Origin: Aphodovivens avicola
GTDB taxonomy: Bacteria > Actinomycetota > Coriobacteriia > Coriobacteriales > Eggerthellaceae
DNA length: 64,000 bases
Direction: 5' to 3'
Assembly: GCA_018712515.1 (NCBI GenBank)
Contig: DVGW01000030.1
Location: 59,513-123,512, forward strand
Shown here in pieces: positions 44,601 to 52,591 of the stretch. The notes under the pieces were generated by a model. It was given only the letters and a program-made list of their open reading frames with translations, was not told the origin of the DNA and did no database searches. Each line of letters begins with the position of its first letter. Position 1 is the first letter of the stretch. The translations under genes were made by a program, and so were the position numbers.

Positions 44601-45750
44601 CGCCGAGACGGGCGAGCCTGCGCTCGACGACGACGGCAACGAGATCACCGCCCAGGCGACCTTCGTTGCGGAGGACTTCGCGGGAAGCGTCGAGGTGACC
44701 TTCGCCTTCAGCGGCGCCGGCCTTGCGGGCAAGAGGCTCGTCGCCTTCGAGACCATGACGTGCGGGGGCGAGGAGTACATGGTCCACGCCGACATCGAAG
44801 ACGAGGGCCAGACGGTGGCCGTCGTCGACATCGCCACGACCGCCGTGAACCCCGAAACCGGAGACGCCACCGGCGTCGCGGCCGACGGGCTCGGGCTCCT
44901 CGACACGGTCGAGTACACGGGGCTTGCGCCCGGCGCGGCCTACACGATGACGGGCCACATCGCGGACGCCGAGACCGGCGAGCTGCTCATGGATGCGGAC
45001 GGCAACGCCTACGTCCGGGAGGTCGCCTTCACGCCCGAGGCCAGCGAGGGAACCGTCGAAGTCGCCTTCGAGATAGACGCGAGCCCGCTTTCCGGCAGGA
45101 CGACCGTGTTCACCGAGACGCTCTCGGATGCCGAGGGTAACGTCGTCGCGGTGCATGACGACACGGCCGACGCGAACCAGTCGATCTTCTTCCCGAACAT
45201 CCGCACCGACGCGGTCGACGGGGCGGACGGCGACAAGAACCTCGTCGCGGGCGAGTCCGCGGTCATCGTCGACACGGTGACGTACGAGAACCTCATCCCC
45301 GGCAAGGAGTACGTCGTGACGGGCGTGCTCATGGACAAGGTCACGGGAGAGCCTTTGAAGGACGCGCAGGGCAACGGCGTATCCGCCTCGGCCGCGTTCA
45401 CGCCCGAGTCCCCCGACGGGGAGGTCGAGGTGGCCTTCGAGTTCGACGCCACCGGGCTCGGGGGCAAGAGCGCGGTCGTGTTCGAGTCGCTCGTGAAGGA
45501 CGGCATCGAGGTCGCGACGCACGCCGACATCGAAGACGAGGCCCAGACGGTCGCGATCGTCGAGCCCGAGGAGGATGTGCCCGAAGAGGAAACGCCCGGC
45601 AAGGGCTATCCCAAGACCGGCGCAGCCGCCACCGCGGTGGCTGCGGGAGCCGGCGGAATCGCCTTGGCAGCGTACGGCATGGCGGGCGCTGCGAGCGCTC
45701 TCCTGAAGCGCCGCAAGGGAGCAAGCGATGACCAGGACGAAGACGCCTAA
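41644..45750 (+). CDS. Giant sortase-anchored adhesin (thioester-like head, CnaB/SpaA and three VaFE domains)
   Basis: A 1368-aa surface protein. A signal peptide (residues 1-42, ending AHAAET) precedes a thioester-like head domain (YCGNPS... TEQFKDWVQYN). A series of SpaA/CnaB beta domains with 'ETKAPAGY', 'ETSAPEGY', 'EVQAPEGY' motifs and isopeptide-type residues follows. Three tandem VaFE/T-Q ester domains lie at about 940-1060, 1060-1180 and 1180-1320, each ending with HADIEDE or similar plus QTV. The sorting signal GYPKTG (1321-1326) is followed by a hydrophobic helix and RRKG tail. The sortase gene overlaps its end. It probably mediates donor-recipient or host contact. RBS AGGAGG. Confidence 0.9.
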   Translation: MSKSNPIGAGARSAPLRAILAALLAFSSLLAALSPTLTAQAHAAETAKLTVGSSIYYGGYSTNWMWADGKIAYCGNPSASTPPSGIYPKSALSAPSGRTAEAVADLWFGYGAPGFDASMWPDRWYDGSTMSDNHYAALTHILLSDTYTSDGNYAMYGCTEQFKDWVQYNVLGFGDSGEVTNPDATGRQIAARTGEVPRNFEAFQLSTGAGTQIILSFEYTPFGEIVLQKGSALSEVSGSNPCYSLAGAVYGVYSDSGLASRVGSIETDDNGSGRLGELVPGTYWVKETVPAKGYALDEAVYEVEVHPDMASAVNGAAGVADYPKSDPVGMLVMKVDATTGESSPQGSASLVGAEFTVRFYEGHYASAEEAEASGDPARTWVFATDGDGFADYADAYKVAGPDLYHMSNGDPTLPLGTAVIQETKAPAGYNLDDGAGGEPKAFCIQITDSGAMGEAVYTYNTPKAPDTVERGDFRLVKEIPIEAEDESGIVQEAERVLLPGVQFQLINASENPIVSPETGEKAETGEVVCTITTDENGLASTRGGLAVNGWDIPQGWSGALAYGTYTVHEVIPDSVREAFKAEYGHDIISVPNWKTTISAEGQYDPPALVSNHIPQTPLKVVKVDAETGLQIPLPCSFQLLDDDGELVTYESHYPDTHVMDTWTTNKRGEVTLPMLLEQGVYTLVEVQAPEGYVKAIEGKTITVGAVYNDWDDPIEVEFADMPQKGTISVVKHDSATGEPVSDSVYVVKAASDIITGDGTVRAHAGDIVATLETDGEGRATSGELYLGTYTVYEAKAKDGYALDVAEKTVTLSYQGQDVAVFDEVLEVEDVPTELKVKKADALDPDKPVAGAVFRLWNDEETYDEELVTGEDGAISVQYLEHGSYHLQETSAPEGYVVSDVDDEGNAAIHDLTVNDQGMFEREDGTMSAVFEVEIANMPKTMGTTATDASSGTHEGQAREELSIVDVVEYTGCIPGDEYTVEGILMDAETGEPALDDDGNEITAQATFVAEDFAGSVEVTFAFSGAGLAGKRLVAFETMTCGGEEYMVHADIEDEGQTVAVVDIATTAVNPETGDATGVAADGLGLLDTVEYTGLAPGAAYTMTGHIADAETGELLMDADGNAYVREVAFTPEASEGTVEVAFEIDASPLSGRTTVFTETLSDAEGNVVAVHDDTADANQSIFFPNIRTDAVDGADGDKNLVAGESAVIVDTVTYENLIPGKEYVVTGVLMDKVTGEPLKDAQGNGVSASAAFTPESPDGEVEVAFEFDATGLGGKSAVVFESLVKDGIEVATHADIEDEAQTVAIVEPEEDVPEEETPGKGYPKTGAAATAVAAGAGGIALAAYGMAGAASALLKRRKGASDDQDEDA

Positions 45751-46507
45751 GTGTCGCCGCATCCTCTTCGTGGCAGAGGGCGGGCGCAATGCCCGCCCTC
45801 TGGGCGCCGCTGTTCGCATCGCCCTTGCGCTCCTAGCCGCGGGGATGCTCGCCTTCGCGCTGCGGCAGACGCTGCAGCCTGGTGGCGGCATCCCCTCCGT
45901 GCTGGTGTCCGACTTTCCGGGAAACGCTCCTGTAGCCGTCTCCGCCGAAGGAGATCGTGCGATCGACTGGGCGACGCTCCCCGAGGAGGTGGTCGCCTGG
46001 GTCGAGGTGCCGGGGACCTCCATTGACGAGCCGATCGCCCAGGCCACGGCGGACGCGCCCAATCGCTACCTTCATGCCGACGCCCTTGGGCGGGGCGCCT
46101 ACGGCACCCCCTACCTGGATTGGGAGTGCTCGCCTGATTCCCCCTTCTCGATTGTCTACGGGCACCATATGGACGATGGCAGTGTGTTTGCTGATTTCGC
46201 GCGGTTCTCCGACAGGGGCTACGCGGAAGGGCGCAGGGAGATCCGGGTGAGCACCCGCGCCGACGACCGGGTCCACGAGCTGCGCGTCGTGGCCGTGGAC
46301 GTGGTGGACGCAGACGAAGAGAGGGTCCGCGCCTCCTTCGGAAGCGACGGGGAGCGCGCCGCCTACCTCAACGAGCGAATATCTAGCAGCGACCTCGTGC
46401 TTGAGGAGGCGGATCTGTCGGATTCCAAGGTCTGGGCCTTCGCGACGTGCAGCTACCAGACGTCCAACTCGCGGACGGTGGTCTATGCGATAGAAGATAG
46501 GAGATGA
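45728..46507 (+). CDS. Class B sortase
   Basis: A 259-aa sortase with an N-terminal membrane anchor (VRIALALLAAGMLAFAL). The catalytic set is complete: His146 in YGHHMDDGSVFADF, Cys241 in TCSYQT and Arg249 in SNSRTVVYA. The sequence around TCSY-...-R is of the class B type. It overlaps the adhesin gene by 23 nt and should anchor that protein through its YPKTG signal. Confidence 0.92.
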   Translation: MTRTKTPKCRRILFVAEGGRNARPLGAAVRIALALLAAGMLAFALRQTLQPGGGIPSVLVSDFPGNAPVAVSAEGDRAIDWATLPEEVVAWVEVPGTSIDEPIAQATADAPNRYLHADALGRGAYGTPYLDWECSPDSPFSIVYGHHMDDGSVFADFARFSDRGYAEGRREIRVSTRADDRVHELRVVAVDVVDADEERVRASFGSDGERAAYLNERISSSDLVLEEADLSDSKVWAFATCSYQTSNSRTVVYAIEDRR

Positions 46508-46614
46508 GAATGAAGGTGTTTCTTTTTGCGCTCGGGATGTTCCTCATGTGCAACGCGATCCTCGCATGGTGTTGCCTCAAGGTGGGATATATGGGCGAGG
46601 ACGATCATTCGTGA
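46504..46614 (+). CDS. 36-aa membrane peptide after sortase
   Basis: A short ORF whose ATG overlaps the sortase stop (ATGA). It encodes one transmembrane helix (VFLFALGMFLMCNAILAWCC) and an acidic tail GEDDHS. GATAGGAG precedes its start. Translational coupling to the sortase suggests it is real. Function unknown. Confidence 0.55.
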   Translation: MRMKVFLFALGMFLMCNAILAWCCLKVGYMGEDDHS

Positions 46615-46633
46615 GGGGTTGCCCAAGAATCAT

Positions 46634-48445
46634 TTAGTCTTTGTTGCCCAGGATGTTATTGATTGTCGAAATCGTCCATCTCTTTCGCATCGTGCCGGTT
46701 TTATCTGTGCTGGTGCTTTCGAGATTATCGACGAGCGATCGGAGCCATTTCTTTATTTGTTCGCTGTCTTGGTATTGCAGATAGGGCCCGCATTGCTTGA
46801 ATGACTCCTGGATTCGGAATTGCCCCATCGGCTTTGAAGCGCTGAAGATTCGGGCGAGGAATTCTGGATCGATGTCGGTGAGCTTTTCCGGGTTTGCTTT
46901 GGCAACGTTTTCAATCAATTCGCCTAGCTTTTCCCCGCACTCAGGGTCGTCGGGGCTGATCTTGCTGGTGTCCGCCATTTTTCTTTCTCGGGCGGTGAGG
47001 GCCTCCTCTCTAAGTCGGTCCATCGCATCTTTGCAAGGTCCCGACTGGCCGATCTTTAATGCCCTGTCGAGGTCCTCATAAACCGAGCCTCCATCCTTGG
47101 AAATCACTTCCGAGCAGCAATCGACGAAGGCTCTATCGTCCAATGATCCTTCGAAGCCTATTTCCGCTAATGCGAAGTATGTTGTTAACGCTTTAGGGAT
47201 GTATTCTGCGGAGAAGTTCTTCTTTGCGACCAAGCTGCAAAGCTCTTCCATCATTGAACTAGCTTGCGAGTCGGTGAGGCTTTCGATGAACGATAATTTA
47301 TTGGTCAGTTCGGACATGTTGATGGTGTCATCGTTCTGCGGATACCATCTTTCCAGGTAGCTAATATATTCTTCTGGGAGCTGAGTCAATGAGGGGCCAT
47401 TCGAATCACCGAAGTAGTCGTTAAAGCAACCGAACGAGGAAAATCGGGCATACCGTTCGTTTTGGTTCTGGAGCCGGAATATTCCGGGGATGTCGTCACT
47501 GGCGTAGTCAGGCTTTTCGGGTTTGACGGGCTTTTTGCCTAGGCATATGAGAAGGGCGAAGCTGATCAGTTCTTGCAGTGCGGACTGCCTGTTTTTCCTT
47601 GCTGCGTCTCCAAGGTAGTTCTTATCGGCGGCCAGAAGATCCTCTATGAAACTCTTCGATTTTAGAAATGCTCTGACGTTGCCGCAGTTTGCCATTCGGG
47701 CAGCTTGCACGATGATGTCAATCCTGTCTTGTCCGTCGGCAGGATCTGCGAATACGCTTTTTGCGATGTCTTCGAGGCTCGGTTTGAAGCGCAGGCACCG
47801 CCAAACCAGTTTTTCTCTGACTTCGGAATCGAATCCTCTGACGTCTGTTGACTTCTTCGGGCCATCAGCCTCGTCGGTCTCAGCGCATTTCGGGCTGAAT
47901 GAATTGGAGACAAGTATCGTCTTTACTCCTTTATTCTCAACCAGATCGTTGACCGCTCCGAAGAGAGACAGATCATCGCAGTTCGCGCTTCTCCTTTCTG
48001 TGTCATCAAGGATTAAAAGGTGCTTGCGTGGTAGGAAAAGGGAGGTAAACAATTCGGGATCGATGCTGAAGTTCACTTTCGGGAAGATTCTGAAGAAAGC
48101 AAGACCTTCGGATGCAGCTCTTCTCATTAACTTGAGTATATATTGAAAGGCACGGCCTATTTTGTTGCCATTTGGATCGCTGAGGGGCAGCATGGCAGCC
48201 ATGATTCTTCGATAGAGGTCGTTCGAATCAGATATTCCAAACAAGGAAACGTAGACGATCTTTAGACCTATGCCTTCCTTGTTGAGTTCTTCTTCGAGCT
48301 TAGTCTTTAGGAACCTCGTCTTTCCGGATCCCCACTCGCCTTCTATCGCGATTGCGTAATGCAAATCGCTTTTACGCAGGTAGTTCGTCGTAATTTGTTG
48401 GAGAATCCATTCGGTGTTGCCTTGTCCAACTGTTGTTTTGCCCAT
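46634..48445 (-). CDS. KAP-like P-loop NTPase (candidate defence cargo)
   Basis: A 603-aa P-loop NTPase. Walker A EGEWGSGKTR (Lys42) follows an N-terminal helix, and Walker B LLILDDTERR (Asp147/148) is followed by an arginine pair, as in KAP/STAND-like NTPases. The remaining 440 residues are helical with no recognised effector. It is visibly A/T-richer and uses less GC-biased codons than the conjugation genes, which marks it as later-acquired cargo. It is convergent with the conjugation operon, and a second minus-strand gene lies upstream of it. KAP NTPases often occur in antiphage loci, but the role here is inferred. AGAAGGAGG precedes ATG 48445. Confidence 0.75.
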   Translation of the reverse strand: MGKTTVGQGNTEWILQQITTNYLRKSDLHYAIAIEGEWGSGKTRFLKTKLEEELNKEGIGLKIVYVSLFGISDSNDLYRRIMAAMLPLSDPNGNKIGRAFQYILKLMRRAASEGLAFFRIFPKVNFSIDPELFTSLFLPRKHLLILDDTERRSANCDDLSLFGAVNDLVENKGVKTILVSNSFSPKCAETDEADGPKKSTDVRGFDSEVREKLVWRCLRFKPSLEDIAKSVFADPADGQDRIDIIVQAARMANCGNVRAFLKSKSFIEDLLAADKNYLGDAARKNRQSALQELISFALLICLGKKPVKPEKPDYASDDIPGIFRLQNQNERYARFSSFGCFNDYFGDSNGPSLTQLPEEYISYLERWYPQNDDTINMSELTNKLSFIESLTDSQASSMMEELCSLVAKKNFSAEYIPKALTTYFALAEIGFEGSLDDRAFVDCCSEVISKDGGSVYEDLDRALKIGQSGPCKDAMDRLREEALTARERKMADTSKISPDDPECGEKLGELIENVAKANPEKLTDIDPEFLARIFSASKPMGQFRIQESFKQCGPYLQYQDSEQIKKWLRSLVDNLESTSTDKTGTMRKRWTISTINNILGNKD

Positions 48446-48607
48446 GTAAAGCCTCCTTCTGGATTCCGGTTCTAATCAATAGTGTTCCGATAACTGAGAA
48501 CCGTATCCCGGAAAGAGATCAGTTGCCAATAACTCGAAACCTGATGGGGCAGCGAATTGGTGTCTGTATGCAACAATTCAAATTCAACGCTGCTCATACG
48601 ACGTAAT

Positions 48608-49357
48608 CTATTCGCTTAAGGGGGTGATAGACACGATATCATCAGGAGGCACTGTGTAGTTCTCTACTAGAGTGATAGGGATCTTGTCGACAGACTTTCC
48701 TGAGGAAACTTTCAGCGCTAGCTCCATAAGTCGTTGCATTATTGTGAAGAAGTCGATTTCGTCCTCTTCAAATTCATCGCCCTCGTAATAACCAGCGATA
48801 GAGTAGACCTTAATAAAGCTAACATCAAAGGTTATGGCATAAGGCTTGTGTCTCTTTTGCCATCTCTTCTCTATATTGAGTATCTCGGATAAATGCATTC
48901 CCGCGTCCGCGGCGCAGTTGAATATTATTTCCGGTCTTTGATCATAGCCGTCATATTCTCCAAGCTTTCCTCCACCATTTAAAAAAGCATTTACTCTATT
49001 ATCGCCACCGTCTTCTAGCTTTATAGAGGAGACGCAAACTTGAGACAATTTGTTTTTGCCATGATAGAAATGGTGATCTTTATAGCGGATTCCAGTGTGT
49101 TGTTCTATGAATGATGCTAACGGAATATCCTGATTGGCGAGAACATCTTTTGGAGTAAGAATCCCTAGTTTTCTAAAGGAATTCCCTCCGTCATCGCATG
49201 TCGTGATGTGCCTGCATCTAAATTTCAGCATATCTGACCCCAAGTATTGTCCAGCGCTTGGCCAAGGCTTATAGCCGATTTCGGTGCTGTTCGTTCGCTG
49301 AAACACTTCATTAAGGGTTTGCTTCGCCGAGTCAGCATCTAAAATGTTGTAGAGCAT
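48608..49357 (-). CDS. Protein of unknown function in the cargo island
   Basis: A 249-aa soluble protein of no family I can name. It has clusters such as FIEQHTGIRYKDHHFYHGKN, FNCAADAGMHLSEIL and acidic YYEGDEFEEDEID. Low-GC coding matches its neighbours. Encoded on the same strand as and 162 nt upstream of the KAP-like NTPase, so possibly its partner. CAGGAGGGATC precedes its ATG, an excellent ribosome site. The 371-nt divergent gap 49358-49728 upstream is A/T-rich and should hold promoters for both directions; I see no other feature there. Confidence 0.6.
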   Translation of the reverse strand: MLYNILDADSAKQTLNEVFQRTNSTEIGYKPWPSAGQYLGSDMLKFRCRHITTCDDGGNSFRKLGILTPKDVLANQDIPLASFIEQHTGIRYKDHHFYHGKNKLSQVCVSSIKLEDGGDNRVNAFLNGGGKLGEYDGYDQRPEIIFNCAADAGMHLSEILNIEKRWQKRHKPYAITFDVSFIKVYSIAGYYEGDEFEEDEIDFFTIMQRLMELALKVSSGKSVDKIPITLVENYTVPPDDIVSITPLSE

Positions 49358-49728
49358 GATCCCTCCTGTTTGAGCGATTGTCGAAGGTTTTTTTGCATCG
49401 CATTCGCTCGGCTCCTATTCCTTGCCTTCGTAAGGCTGATTGCTCGATAGGCGTGGCGAGAATATGTCGATAGAATTAGAATATCACCAGATGATTCTGC
49501 GTATGCAGCATGATATAAGGGATTCGGTCCTTGCGAATTTGATCTTGCTGCATCGCGTTTTCTTGGGATATTGACTGAACGTACCGATTTTCTTATGGCG
49601 CAATTTTGCGAAGGTTATATCAAGTGTCGGTTTGACGGCAAGATTGTTCTTTTCTAGTTGAATTCGCTTGAGGCAATAATTGAGTTTAGGTCTTCAGGCG
49701 ATCGTTAACCTAATAGATAGGGGGCAGA

Positions 49729-50595
49729 ATGCCAGACAGAAAGATTCCTGATCTTTTTACGGTCTATTATATGAACGATGAAAAGGTCTTTGAGACAACC
49801 ATGCTTCTAGGTAATGTGATCGTAACTGGTAGCTCAAGCGAAACCAGTAGTTCCGTTGGGGGGGACGGGGCGGTGGGAGCCGAAGGGGGTTTCAAGCTAC
49901 CGATATTTTCAAAGCTTGGTGTCGATATACAGGGTGAACTTCATGGCGAGAAACAAAAAAAGGTCGTAGATACCCTTGCTTATGTCAACACAAAGAGCCG
50001 AATGCTCTCTCAGATCATACGGCGCTGCAAGACCATCAATATGAAAACTAAATCCGCCAAGGACAAGTTGACTGAAGGCGATTTGGTCTATATCGACGGA
50101 CTGTCCCTCGAGCTCATTAACGAGGAAGAGATTCGCAGCATCATGATGCTGACGAACGGAATTCTCGACGGATTCACCATTCCGGAATCCGGAAATCTCG
50201 ATTTAGGCCATATGGTTCAATCGTTTCTGCACAATGGTGCGGCATTCAAACTTATAGGGAAATATGGGCATGATAAGAAACCGCTGTATATGAAAATCCC
50301 TCTCGACGGCAAAGATATGTTTGAGAGCAAATACACCATCGATGACCTGCTTATAGGAAGAGTAGGCGTTGTGGGAATCTGCAAAGGACTATTAACTCCT
50401 GACAAGCTGAAGAGTCCCCTTGACTATTTCCAAAATTCTAAAACGGCGAGCCATATCACCGCGAACGTCATCGAATGCGGCGAAGAGGAGGCTTCTACTG
50501 GATGTGTGGATGAGGAAGATGGAGAAAAGGGAATATATATCGATGTGTTTGCCGTCATCCAATCAATCGCACTGAATGATGGTGGTGGAAAATAG
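49729..50595 (+). CDS. DUF6414-like protein, first gene of a two-gene unit
   Basis: A 288-aa protein. Its N-terminus (FTVYYMNDEKVFET; then a Ser/Gly-rich stretch SSSETSSSVGG and KLPIFSKLGVDIQGE) resembles DUF6414 proteins, which begin with a '(Y/F)YLD..KV' element followed by a flexible Ser/Gly segment. The rest has mixed alpha/beta character (DLVYIDGLSLELINEEEI; LDLGHMVQSFLHNGAAFKLI). No catalytic motif is seen. Its stop overlaps the GTG start of the Clp-type ATPase by 1 nt, so the two are coupled and probably form one functional unit. The assignment to DUF6414 is tentative. Confidence 0.6.
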   Translation: MPDRKIPDLFTVYYMNDEKVFETTMLLGNVIVTGSSSETSSSVGGDGAVGAEGGFKLPIFSKLGVDIQGELHGEKQKKVVDTLAYVNTKSRMLSQIIRRCKTINMKTKSAKDKLTEGDLVYIDGLSLELINEEEIRSIMMLTNGILDGFTIPESGNLDLGHMVQSFLHNGAAFKLIGKYGHDKKPLYMKIPLDGKDMFESKYTIDDLLIGRVGVVGICKGLLTPDKLKSPLDYFQNSKTASHITANVIECGEEEASTGCVDEEDGEKGIYIDVFAVIQSIALNDGGGK

Positions 50596-51752
50596 TGCGC
50601 GAGCTAGTAACTTACAAGCGTGTTCAGTACCAGGCCTTTGTCGACAAGCTTCGAGAGGAAGGCCGAGAAATCGCAAACATTTTTGAGCTTCAAAACGAAG
50701 ATGACATTACGGCTCTTCTTTCTTCTCGGGACATTGTTGTTGACGCGACTCCATTCATCGAACTTGCCCCTAGCAGGCAACCTCTTGTTCTTGCGTTTGA
50801 GGTGCTTATCGCAAGGATGCCCTCCGATGTTCTTTTTATTGCGGATGAAGAGGTCGCAGAGGGCGGAAGGTATTTTCTGAGAAACGTTTTTGATGCATTC
50901 AAGAATTGCGGGGCAGACGCGAAGGGCGATCGGGAGGATGGCACAATGGAGAAGATAGTCCTTGTGTCTCTTGAAGAGGATGAGTATGAGAGGGTGGTAA
51001 GAGCCTTAAACGACGAGCTTATTGGCCAATCCCGGTTCAAAGAAGCCTTTAGGGAGCATTCAAAGAGCTTCAGACTGTTTTATGCACTTGAAGAACAAAA
51101 GGTGTTCTCCCTTCTGCTTCTCGGCCCCTCGGGTGTCGGGAAGACAGAAGTTGCCAAGATATTATCCGGCGCCATCGCATCGAATCAGCCACTTCCTAAG
51201 ATCAATCTGGGTAATTACAGCAGCAAGGACTCTCTCAATTCCCTTATAGGTAGCCCCAGGGGCTACGTGGGGAGCGAGGAGGGAGAGCTTGGAAGGAAAC
51301 TAGATTCCTCCAAAGCGGGTGTCCTTCTCGTCGATGAGTTCGAAAAGGCGGAGCCTGCCGTATGGAACTTCTTCCTCGATCTCCTTGAAACGGGTACTTA
51401 CACTGATTCGCAGGGCCGCGAGCATGATCTTGGTGGCTATGTCATCGTGTTCACGACGAATTGCCCAAGGGAACACTTGGAGACGACTTTTCCGGCAGAG
51501 TTACTTTCCCGTTTCAGCTTGATTGCCCATTTTGTTCGCTTGAATCATGATGAAAAGGAGAAGATTGTTGAAAGGTATGTGTCGGGAATCGCAGACGCAT
51601 ATAAGAAGTTATCTAATCGCTCCTGGCCTCCTTTACCGGAGAACATTGCAGAGAGGGCTTTACAAGAGATCGACGTTGACGGTATCGACAACATTCGCAT
51701 CTTGAAAAATGTGGCTCGATCCTGGCTCACTTCCTTTGTCGAGGGGCTGTAG
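50595..51752 (+). CDS. Single-ring Clp-type AAA+ ATPase (AAA_2)
   Basis: A 385-aa protein. Residues 1-135 form a distinct N-domain. The AAA+ module that follows resembles the second ring (D2) of ClpA/ClpB: Walker A GPSGVGKTEVAK (Lys183), pore-loop-like GSPRGYVGSEEGELG, Walker B VLLVDEFEKAE (Asp247/Glu248) and sensor-1 FTTN. No peptidase-docking loop (IGF/L) is evident, so it may be a remodeller working with the DUF6414-like partner. GTG 50595 overlaps the previous stop. Low-GC codon use fits cargo. Confidence 0.85.
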   Translation: MRELVTYKRVQYQAFVDKLREEGREIANIFELQNEDDITALLSSRDIVVDATPFIELAPSRQPLVLAFEVLIARMPSDVLFIADEEVAEGGRYFLRNVFDAFKNCGADAKGDREDGTMEKIVLVSLEEDEYERVVRALNDELIGQSRFKEAFREHSKSFRLFYALEEQKVFSLLLLGPSGVGKTEVAKILSGAIASNQPLPKINLGNYSSKDSLNSLIGSPRGYVGSEEGELGRKLDSSKAGVLLVDEFEKAEPAVWNFFLDLLETGTYTDSQGREHDLGGYVIVFTTNCPREHLETTFPAELLSRFSLIAHFVRLNHDEKEKIVERYVSGIADAYKKLSNRSWPPLPENIAERALQEIDVDGIDNIRILKNVARSWLTSFVEGL

Positions 51753-51798
51753 TCGGAGAAGATAAAAACACCGCGTTCTCGCGACTGGTTTCTTGCTT

Positions 51799-52419
51799 TT
51801 ACTCCCAATGACCTCCGATAACGGCATTCTCCCAATGTCCTTCTTCAGGATGTTCAATGCTCCTCTCTCCAGTTTGCACTCGCTGGATCTCACTGTGATA
51901 GCCTGAACCTTCCCCGTTGAGCATATGCTGCTTGTTGTGTGCCGAGGTGTTTCCCGTGATGTCGGCGCCGCAGATGTTGCAGATCGATCTCTCGAGGCTC
52001 TCGTAGATGGGGATCGTCTCAACCCATGCAGCTTTGTCGACGACCCATATTCTCTCGATCTCCTCGACCCAGGTCTTCTGGGAATCGCTAGTGCTACTCG
52101 ATTGCAATTTAGCAGAGTCTTCATCCGAGCTTGAGGTTCTCGCATTGACCTCATCGACGACGGTGGCGTTGCCACTCGCTACTGCTTGATCGGCTGCTAT
52201 GGATTCTTTTGGACTTTGGCTTTCCGATGGACGGACATCAGGCGCGCATGGTTCGGTATCGCTGAGTGTCATCCCGGCGTTTCCTTGATCGGCCGGGTTG
52301 TCGCCCGATATGCTCGCATCTTCGGCGGTCATTTGCTCTTCCGTCTTACTGTTTTCAGAGGACAGGTTGATCTGGTGCGCGGCAATCGCGGGGAAGCATA
52401 CCGCGGCTATGAAGACCAC
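51799..52419 (-). CDS. Secreted Cys/Ser-rich ICE protein, N-terminus separated by a frameshift
   Basis: About 206 residues are readable from GTG 52419, but this start cuts a hydrophobic signal helix in half. A well-placed ATG with GAGGAG lies at 52508 in another frame. The two frames join if a run of seven A residues (52488-52494) gained one A or if the polymerase or ribosome slipped. The joined protein would start MNNKLKKIRGKILAVFKNRK and run through a full transmembrane/signal segment into the Ser/Asp-rich region and a C-terminal domain with CNICGADIT and HNKQHM (a possible zinc knuckle). Either a sequencing indel, phase variation or slippage explains it. Confidence 0.6.
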   Translation of the reverse strand: MVFIAAVCFPAIAAHQINLSSENSKTEEQMTAEDASISGDNPADQGNAGMTLSDTEPCAPDVRPSESQSPKESIAADQAVASGNATVVDEVNARTSSSDEDSAKLQSSSTSDSQKTWVEEIERIWVVDKAAWVETIPIYESLERSICNICGADITGNTSAHNKQHMLNGEGSGYHSEIQRVQTGERSIEHPEEGHWENAVIGGHWE

Positions 52420-52487
52420 CGCGGCGCAGCCTGCTATGATGGTCGTCCTCTTTCTGTTCTTGAAGACAGCAAGTATCTTCCCCCTGA

Positions 52488-52494
52488 TTTTTTT
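52488..52494 (-). other. A7 homopolymer at a frame break (slippage site candidate)
   Basis: On the minus strand the codons after ATG 52508 run into seven A residues. In the zero frame the ORF stops after 24 codons; one extra A restores a frame that continues to the stop at 51799. See the gene at 51799-52419. Confidence 0.6.
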
Positions 52495-52519
52495 AGCTTG
52501 TTATTCATTCTGCACTCCT

Positions 52520-52591
52520 CTACATGAATCTGAATACGGCTCGGATCAACCAGCCGAAGAACCCTATCGTCGCTTTAATCAGGAACCTCAT
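52520..52591 (-). CDS. 23-aa amphipathic peptide between mobilisation genes
   Basis: A very short ORF beginning ATG 52591 inside the last codons of the upstream gene, with GGAGGGATT ahead. The product is hydrophobic and basic (FLIKATIGFFGWLIRAVFRF), a typical membrane-binding helix. It ends 12 nt before the ATG at 52508. Coding status is uncertain. Confidence 0.4.
   Translation of the reverse strand: MRFLIKATIGFFGWLIRAVFRFM

Noticed and set aside
41722..46062. A minus-strand open frame of more than 1400 codons opposite the adhesin and sortase genes
   Set aside because: It is the antisense of strongly supported genes with signal peptide, repeats and catalytic residues; its translation is low-complexity (His/Arg/Leu/Val/Asp) as expected for a GC-rich shadow.
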